In this document: in pieces, positions 59,648 through 64,000 of the stretch
Layout: each line of letters opens with the position of its first letter
Numbering within the stretch: position 1 is the first letter of the stretch
Source of the DNA: Candidatus Paceibacter sp.
GTDB lineage: Bacteria > Patescibacteria > ABY1 > S139-126
Reading direction: 5' to 3'
Assembly: GCA_020724865.1 (NCBI GenBank)
Contig: DYGA01000004.1
Coordinates: 12,770 to 76,769 of the forward strand
Length of the DNA stretch: 64,000 bases
Position numbers and translations under genes: made by a program
Notes under the pieces: model-generated
Database searches by the model: none
The model's input: only the letters and a program-made list of their open reading frames with translations
Told to the model about the DNA's origin: nothing

Positions 59648-59947
59648 TTAAGTAATAATTATTATATCTTTTATTTTACCTGCACCAAATTTTCTAGCCA
59701 TTTCTGCTAGTAATAACTGCTTTTTAAGTTTAATTTCTTGAGCCACTGTGGGGTGTAACACCGCCACGGCTAAAATATTATTTTTAAAATAGGCAGCTTT
59801 CATATATTCACTCATTTCTTTATTCCAAATTTTAGGAACAATTTTATCAAATTCTTCTACAATCAAAGTAGCCTCGATTTTCCCAAAAAAACCCTTCATT
59901 TTTACATGATTTGGCAATAAATCTTTAAATGAAGAAAAAGTGGACAT
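59648..59947 (-). CDS. DciA-like (DUF721) protein
   Basis: The 99-residue protein matches DUF721: a helical N-terminus, then FDKIVPKIWNKEMSEYMKAAYFKNNILAVAVLHPTVAQEIKLKKQLLLAEMARKFGAGKIKDIII. DciA loads the replicative helicase DnaB in bacteria without DnaC/DnaI. This is a short version lacking an extended C-terminal tail. It has no operon partner, lying between two independent promoter regions. Confidence 0.75.
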   Translation of the reverse strand: MSTFSSFKDLLPNHVKMKGFFGKIEATLIVEEFDKIVPKIWNKEMSEYMKAAYFKNNILAVAVLHPTVAQEIKLKKQLLLAEMARKFGAGKIKDIIIIT

Positions 59948-60066
59948 AAAAAGATAATTTTATTTTTCTTAATTTAATATAATTTTAATCTTAATGTCAT
60001 TTTTTGACAAACAACAAATCAACAAATAGTTTAAACAGATTTCCACATCTAAAAATAAAAAAACCA

Positions 60067-60095
60067 TTGCAATTTTTAATAAATTTAAGTATAAT
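60067..60095 (+). promoter_or_regulatory. Promoter of the antiporter gene
   Basis: TTGCAA (60067-60072) and TATAAT (60090-60095) are 17 bases apart. A stem-loop ATCCTGA/TCAGGAT (60107-60123) starts about 5 bases after the predicted start, and another T-rich stretch follows. Confidence 0.7.
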
Positions 60096-60153
60096 TTTAT
60101 AGATTTATCCTGAATTTCAGGATGGATCTTTATTTTTTAATTATAATTAAACT

Positions 60154-61614
60154 ATGATTAACTACTTTACTGCCGTAAAAAATAGATTAGAAAAAATCTT
60201 AGCACACCGTCTATTTTGGCGCTTAACTCCTATTATCGCCTTGGCTTTTACTTCTGTTGCTCAAGCAGCAACTGAAGAAGGTGGAGCTGCTCACAGTGCG
60301 GCTTTTACTTTTCTTTGGATTGCGGTTTTATTGATAGCGGCTAAAATATCCAATTTAGTGGAAAAATTTGGCCAACCTTCGGTTTTAGGGGAATTGGTAA
60401 TTGGTGTCATTCTGGGCAATATGGCTTTAATTGGCATTCATTGGTTTGAACCAATTAAAACAGACCCGATAATCACCTTTTTATCTGAATTAGGCGTGGT
60501 AATTTTACTTTTCCAAATTGGCCTTGAATCCAATATCGCCAAAATGAAACAGGTAGGGCTTAAAGCTTTTTTAGTTGCCACTGTGGGAGTAATTACCCCG
60601 TTTGTTTTAGGTACTTATGTAGTTGGCCCTTGGATTTTACCCGGACTTAGTAGTAATGCCTATTTATTTTTGGGAGCAACTTTAACTGCAACATCAGTCG
60701 GTATTACTGCTAGAGTTTTTAAAGACTTAAATAAATTACAAATTCCTGAAGCACAAATTGTTTTGGGAGCAGCAGTGATTGATGACGTTTTAGGTTTAAT
60801 TATTTTAGCTGTGGTGTCAGCAATTGTTACTGTTGGTTCTGTGGGGCTAGGAGTTATTACTTGGATTACTGCCAAAGCAATTTTATTTTTAGCTTTATCT
60901 ATAATAATTGGGCAAATCTTGGCTCCATACTTGGGCAAATTCTTTGCCAAAATCCAAACAGGAGTTGGCATGAAATTAACTCTAGCTGTTTCTTTTGGTT
61001 TATTTCTAGCCTTTTTAGCGCAAATGATAGGCCTGGCTCCAATTGTCGGCGCTTTTGCGGCCGGTCTCATTCTTGATCCAGTTCATTTTAAATATTTCAA
61101 AGATCCACAAGTTGTAGAAGACGTCAAAGAAGTGATCAGTGAATACCCTGATCAAAATCTAAAAGAAAAAATGAATAAAGCTCTGGAACATCATTCCCAC
61201 CGACATGTAGAAGATTTAATTGAACCAATTGGTTTCTTTTTAGTTCCCTTATTTTTTGTTCATACCGGTATTAATGTCAATTTACAAACTATGTTCAACT
61301 TACCCGTGCTTATGGTGGCCTTAGGCATTACCGTGGCGGCTTTTGTCGGTAAAATTGTTTCTGGTTTAGTTGCCGGCAAAGTGCATAAATGGCTAGTTGG
61401 TTTTGGTATGGTTCCTCGCGGTGAAGTAGGTTTGATTTTTGCGGTAATCGGTCGCTCCTTGGGTGTAGTTTCTGAAGAGGTCTTTTCAGTGATAGTTATT
61501 ATGGTAATACTCACCACTCTGGCTACTCCCCCAATTTTAAATTATTTGCTAAAAAAAATGGACAATCCGCCCGCCCCGCAAGATTCAGTAAAAAATTCGC
61601 CCTCCGCAGTATAA
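60154..61614 (+). CDS. CPA2-family cation:proton antiporter
   Basis: The 486-residue membrane protein has about 12-13 hydrophobic segments and CPA2 (KefB/GerN-type) motifs: VEKFGQPSVLGELVIGVILGN, LGVVILLFQIGLESN, GATLTATSVGITARVF, VLGAAVIDDVLGLIILAVVSA with the ion-binding DD, and GMVPRGEVGLIFAVIG late. It lacks a C-terminal TrkA-N domain. It begins with a hydrophobic segment ending in SVAQAATEEGGA that may be a signal peptide or first helix. The exchanged cation (Na+ or K+) cannot be read from sequence. Confidence 0.9.
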   Translation: MINYFTAVKNRLEKILAHRLFWRLTPIIALAFTSVAQAATEEGGAAHSAAFTFLWIAVLLIAAKISNLVEKFGQPSVLGELVIGVILGNMALIGIHWFEPIKTDPIITFLSELGVVILLFQIGLESNIAKMKQVGLKAFLVATVGVITPFVLGTYVVGPWILPGLSSNAYLFLGATLTATSVGITARVFKDLNKLQIPEAQIVLGAAVIDDVLGLIILAVVSAIVTVGSVGLGVITWITAKAILFLALSIIIGQILAPYLGKFFAKIQTGVGMKLTLAVSFGLFLAFLAQMIGLAPIVGAFAAGLILDPVHFKYFKDPQVVEDVKEVISEYPDQNLKEKMNKALEHHSHRHVEDLIEPIGFFLVPLFFVHTGINVNLQTMFNLPVLMVALGITVAAFVGKIVSGLVAGKVHKWLVGFGMVPRGEVGLIFAVIGRSLGVVSEEVFSVIVIMVILTTLATPPILNYLLKKMDNPPAPQDSVKNSPSAV

Positions 61615-61616
61615 AT

Positions 61617-61645
61617 AAAAATCCCGCCTCAAGCGCGGGATTTTT
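61617..61645. terminator. Bidirectional terminator after the antiporter
   Basis: The stem AAAAATCCCGC / GCGGGATTTTT has a short loop and T runs on both strands, between convergent genes. Confidence 0.9.
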
Positions 61646-61705
61646 TAATGTTTAATTTATATCTTTTATATACCTTATCCTAATTTTATTTAAGACTGAT
61701 TCAAA

Positions 61706-64000
61706 TCAATTGCCATCACCTTTTATTTTTTTAGCCCGCAAATAAGTAGTAATAACCGCCAAAGCTTTTCTTTCTGATTGCTTCAATCTATTACCCACCA
61801 AAGAAGCAATATTATCAATGATATCCAATCCTTTTTGAATATCTTCTCCTCGGGAAAAACGTTGGGTAAATGCCTCTACTGTTTCAAATAACTTACTACC
61901 GGGATCTATTACTGGTTCAGCTTGACTCTCTCTGATTTTATTTATCTCGCTTTCAAAAAATTTTAAAATTTTAATTTTATCATCAACTTCAGTTAAATCT
62001 AACTTATGAATGGGCGAATACCAATAAACTTCTAACATAGTATTAATCGCTTGCAAATTTTCTTGTTTGACATCATAACGCAAAACCGTATTTAAAACTT
62101 TTTCCAATTCTCCGTTGGTCAATTTTTTAATAGACTTCTCATCGTGGCTGGCTAAAATTTCCATTATTTCATCTAATTTTTCCATAGCCTCTTGCTTAAT
62201 CTCGGCTATTTTTTCTTCTCTAATCTTTTCAAATTCCACCAAAGACGGGGCAGAAATTCCTTCCAAACCTTCGGGTGTGCCGTCAACTGCAAAAATCTCA
62301 TTGCCTCCTTTTTGGTTAGGCCAAACTACAAAAGCCGTGCCGTGCGCATTACTTAATTTCACTGAAGCACCTTGTGCGTAAAAACCAGCCAAAACCCCGG
62401 AAACAAAACCGGCTCGCCGCAAAATTGCCGCCGCCAATACGGCAAAATCAGCGCAAACACCGGCATACATTTTATTTTGTAAAATCTCTTTATCTTTAGG
62501 GTTTTTTGCTTTCAGTTCATCAACTCTAGCTTGCATAATCGCCAATCTTTCATCCAATGATTTATTGATTTTTAAATTAATCATTTCGCCATTTTTCTCA
62601 TCATAATAAGAAATTGAACGCACGAATTCTTCAATTGCCTGCACTTGCTCTTTGGGACTTTTGTTTTTTATTTGCTGTAAAAACAAATCAATTTCCTCTG
62701 GCAGTTCAGCAATCGGCTGAATAGCCTCTGGTCCGTTTTCTTTTATAAATTTTTCTTTAAACCGAATATACTCCTCATTGGATATCTCTCTCATCACGCT
62801 TGGCACTTCATCACTTTCTACCGAATACACCAATTCCCGACAGCCTTTAGTGTCATTTACCGTCGCTTCTCTCATTGGAGAAATATCAACTGCCAAAGGT
62901 ATCTCCTCTCCTTTTTTTATACCTTTTACCCTTTCTGGAATAATTTCTGTATTTAATAATTTTGGCAGTTTAGATTTTTTGCCTACTTGAGGCAATGTTA
63001 TGGTTGTCTCTTTGGCTTTTTCCATTACTTTTTTATCTACTGCAAATTGATAAGAACTGTCCCAATTATTACCAGATAATCTGCCATAAATGCCCGTTAC
63101 CAATAAACCATTAATTGGTTCGCGAAAACGCATTACTTCTTTGTCTTTACCTTCTTTAGATAAACCTTCCGGATTTCCGCCTAACATCATTTCTAGACTA
63201 CGAGGGCTTAAATAATCTTCAGGTTCTGCTTCTTCTTTTCTACTATCACTACTAAAATCAAAGCCCGCATACCCTCCCCAACTGCGCCAATTATTATCCG
63301 GCCGACTCCACAAAATACTGGGGAAAGTTTTACCTGCCAATTTTTTGGCTGTTTGGCGCTTATCTTTTTTGGCAGCCATAGTATTTATAAAAGCTTCTGG
63401 CGAATGTTTAATCATTTCACTTAAAATCTTGGCAACACTTTTACTTTGCGATATTCCTTTGCGTAGTTTTTGTTTTAAAGATAAATTTCTCTCTTGGGCT
63501 AAAAGTGAACTCTGGCTTAAATAATTATTAATTTCAATTCGCAATTTATTTTCATCAAATTCTTGTGCTGCCGCTCGACTAATTTTTTGTTCAATAACTG
63601 CCTCTTCAGTTGGCTTATTTTTCAACTGCCACACAAAAGTAATATGATCTCCAGCCAGGCCTTCTGCCACCGAGCCCTTGTATACGCCTTCTTTTAATAA
63701 TCTTTCCCGCATAGCCCAGGCTTGAGGCGAGTCAAGTCCAGCCAGGCCTTCTGCCACCCAGTCCTTGCTTGCGCCTTCTTTTAATAATCTTTCCCGCATA
63801 GCCCAGGCTTGAGGTGAGTCAAGTCCAGCCAGGCCTAGTGCCACCGAATCCTTACTTGCGCCTTCTTTTAATAATCTTTCCCGCATAGCCCAAGCTTGAG
63901 GTGAATCAAGTCCAGCCAGGCCTCGTGCCACTGAGCCCTTGTCTACGCCTTCTTTTAATAATCTTTCCCGCATAGCCCAAGCTTGAGGTGAATCAAGTCC
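61706..64000 (-). CDS. Transglutaminase-like protein with tandem N-terminal repeats (N-terminus outside window)
   Basis: The frame is open to the window edge, so the start lies beyond 64000. The visible ~765 residues begin with four copies of a 29-residue repeat (GLDSPQAWAMRERLLKEG-x2-K-x2-VAxGLA). A helical region and a beta-rich region with a possible hairpin (DSSYQFAVDKKV) follow. The transglutaminase-like core then has YAGVCADFAVLAAAILRRAGF (Cys), NAHGTAFVVW (His) and FAVDGTPEG (Asp), the full catalytic triad. It ends in a helical tail. The family includes proteases and cross-linking enzymes. The repeats may be helical armadillo-like units used for binding. Confidence 0.8.
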   Translation of the reverse strand, partial: GLDSPQAWAMRERLLKEGVDKGSVARGLAGLDSPQAWAMRERLLKEGASKDSVALGLAGLDSPQAWAMRERLLKEGASKDWVAEGLAGLDSPQAWAMRERLLKEGVYKGSVAEGLAGDHITFVWQLKNKPTEEAVIEQKISRAAAQEFDENKLRIEINNYLSQSSLLAQERNLSLKQKLRKGISQSKSVAKILSEMIKHSPEAFINTMAAKKDKRQTAKKLAGKTFPSILWSRPDNNWRSWGGYAGFDFSSDSRKEEAEPEDYLSPRSLEMMLGGNPEGLSKEGKDKEVMRFREPINGLLVTGIYGRLSGNNWDSSYQFAVDKKVMEKAKETTITLPQVGKKSKLPKLLNTEIIPERVKGIKKGEEIPLAVDISPMREATVNDTKGCRELVYSVESDEVPSVMREISNEEYIRFKEKFIKENGPEAIQPIAELPEEIDLFLQQIKNKSPKEQVQAIEEFVRSISYYDEKNGEMINLKINKSLDERLAIMQARVDELKAKNPKDKEILQNKMYAGVCADFAVLAAAILRRAGFVSGVLAGFYAQGASVKLSNAHGTAFVVWPNQKGGNEIFAVDGTPEGLEGISAPSLVEFEKIREEKIAEIKQEAMEKLDEIMEILASHDEKSIKKLTNGELEKVLNTVLRYDVKQENLQAINTMLEVYWYSPIHKLDLTEVDDKIKILKFFESEINKIRESQAEPVIDPGSKLFETVEAFTQRFSRGEDIQKGLDIIDNIASLVGNRLKQSERKALAVITTYLRAKKIKGDGN
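63654..64000 (-). repeat. 87-bp tandem coding repeats
   Basis: Units start at 63654, 63741, 63828 and 63915, exactly 87 bp apart, and continue past the window edge. They differ mainly in codons for the variable positions after KEG and K. Nearly identical nucleotide sequence implies recent expansion or gene conversion. Confidence 0.95.

Noticed and set aside
63654..64000. Regular repeats suggesting a CRISPR array
   Set aside because: The 87-bp units are contiguous, without spacers, and stay in frame in a protein with an intact enzyme domain.
1..64000. tRNA or rRNA genes in the intergenic gaps
   Set aside because: I read all gaps over 60 bases and saw no GGTTCGA-type arm with cloverleaf pairing; the gaps are AT-rich leaders, promoters and terminators.

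Overview
The window is an AT-rich (roughly one-third G+C by eye), gene-dense bacterial chromosome segment. It has short intergenic gaps, many 1-11 bp overlaps and the standard genetic code. Lean housekeeping genes (YceG/MltG, RodA, DUF3048, divergent PAP2, DciA-like DUF721, pseudopilins, a VKOR protein) sit among many small orphans, which suggests a Candidate Phyla Radiation / Patescibacteria genome. That taxonomic call is inference; no rRNA or tRNA gene is present to test it.

Layout. 1-1.4 kb: a partial lipoprotein-like gene and a signal-peptide protein with an outer-membrane-barrel look. 1.4-5.3 kb: mltG, manC and pcm, then a CAP-domain protein and a PAP2 phosphatase. 5.4-12.1 kb: a lower-glycolysis operon (pgk, a pseudopilin, eno and two tandem iPGM genes) and a methyltransferase. 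12.3-18.8 kb: a small acidic protein gene, then a tightly coupled five-gene operon (Leu/Phe/Val dehydrogenase-like, PaaK-like AMP ligase, ThiF/E1-like, nitroreductase-like, 7TM histidine kinase). This operon is the best candidate for an undescribed biosynthesis-plus-sensing system. 18.9-24.1 kb: VKOR, gap, a PSP1 protein, pyrH, tsf, rpsB and rpmE. 24.2-32.9 kb: prfA, a PIG-V-like glycosyltransferase, prmC, two orphans, DUF3048, a pseudopilin-like protein, rplY and rodA. 33-40 kb: dnaE, a membrane-anchored surface protein, and thrS under a T-box riboswitch. 40-46.6 kb: miaB-miaA, gatB and several orphans, one with rearranged DHH-phosphoesterase motifs. 46.6-51 kb: a thymidylate operon (dCMP deaminase, NMP-kinase-like, mgtC, dut, thyA, folA, tmk). 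51-60 kb: secE-nusG-rplK-rplA with an L1-binding 23S rRNA mimic, gyrB, pheT-pheS and a DciA-like gene. 60-64 kb: a CPA2 antiporter, and a transglutaminase-like protein with 87-bp coding repeats that runs off the window.

Two patterns cut across the gene list. First, most housekeeping genes inspected lack a Shine-Dalgarno sequence, whereas about ten unrecognised orphans have a strong one (GGAG/GGAGG). Several of these orphans also have a TTGACA -35 box and their own terminator. Second, several good promoters are followed within a few bases by a stem-loop that would form the extreme 5' end of the mRNA. RNA-level control is well represented, with a T-box reading an ACC threonine codon, the L1 mimic before rplA, and structured leaders before rpsB, rplK and dnaE.
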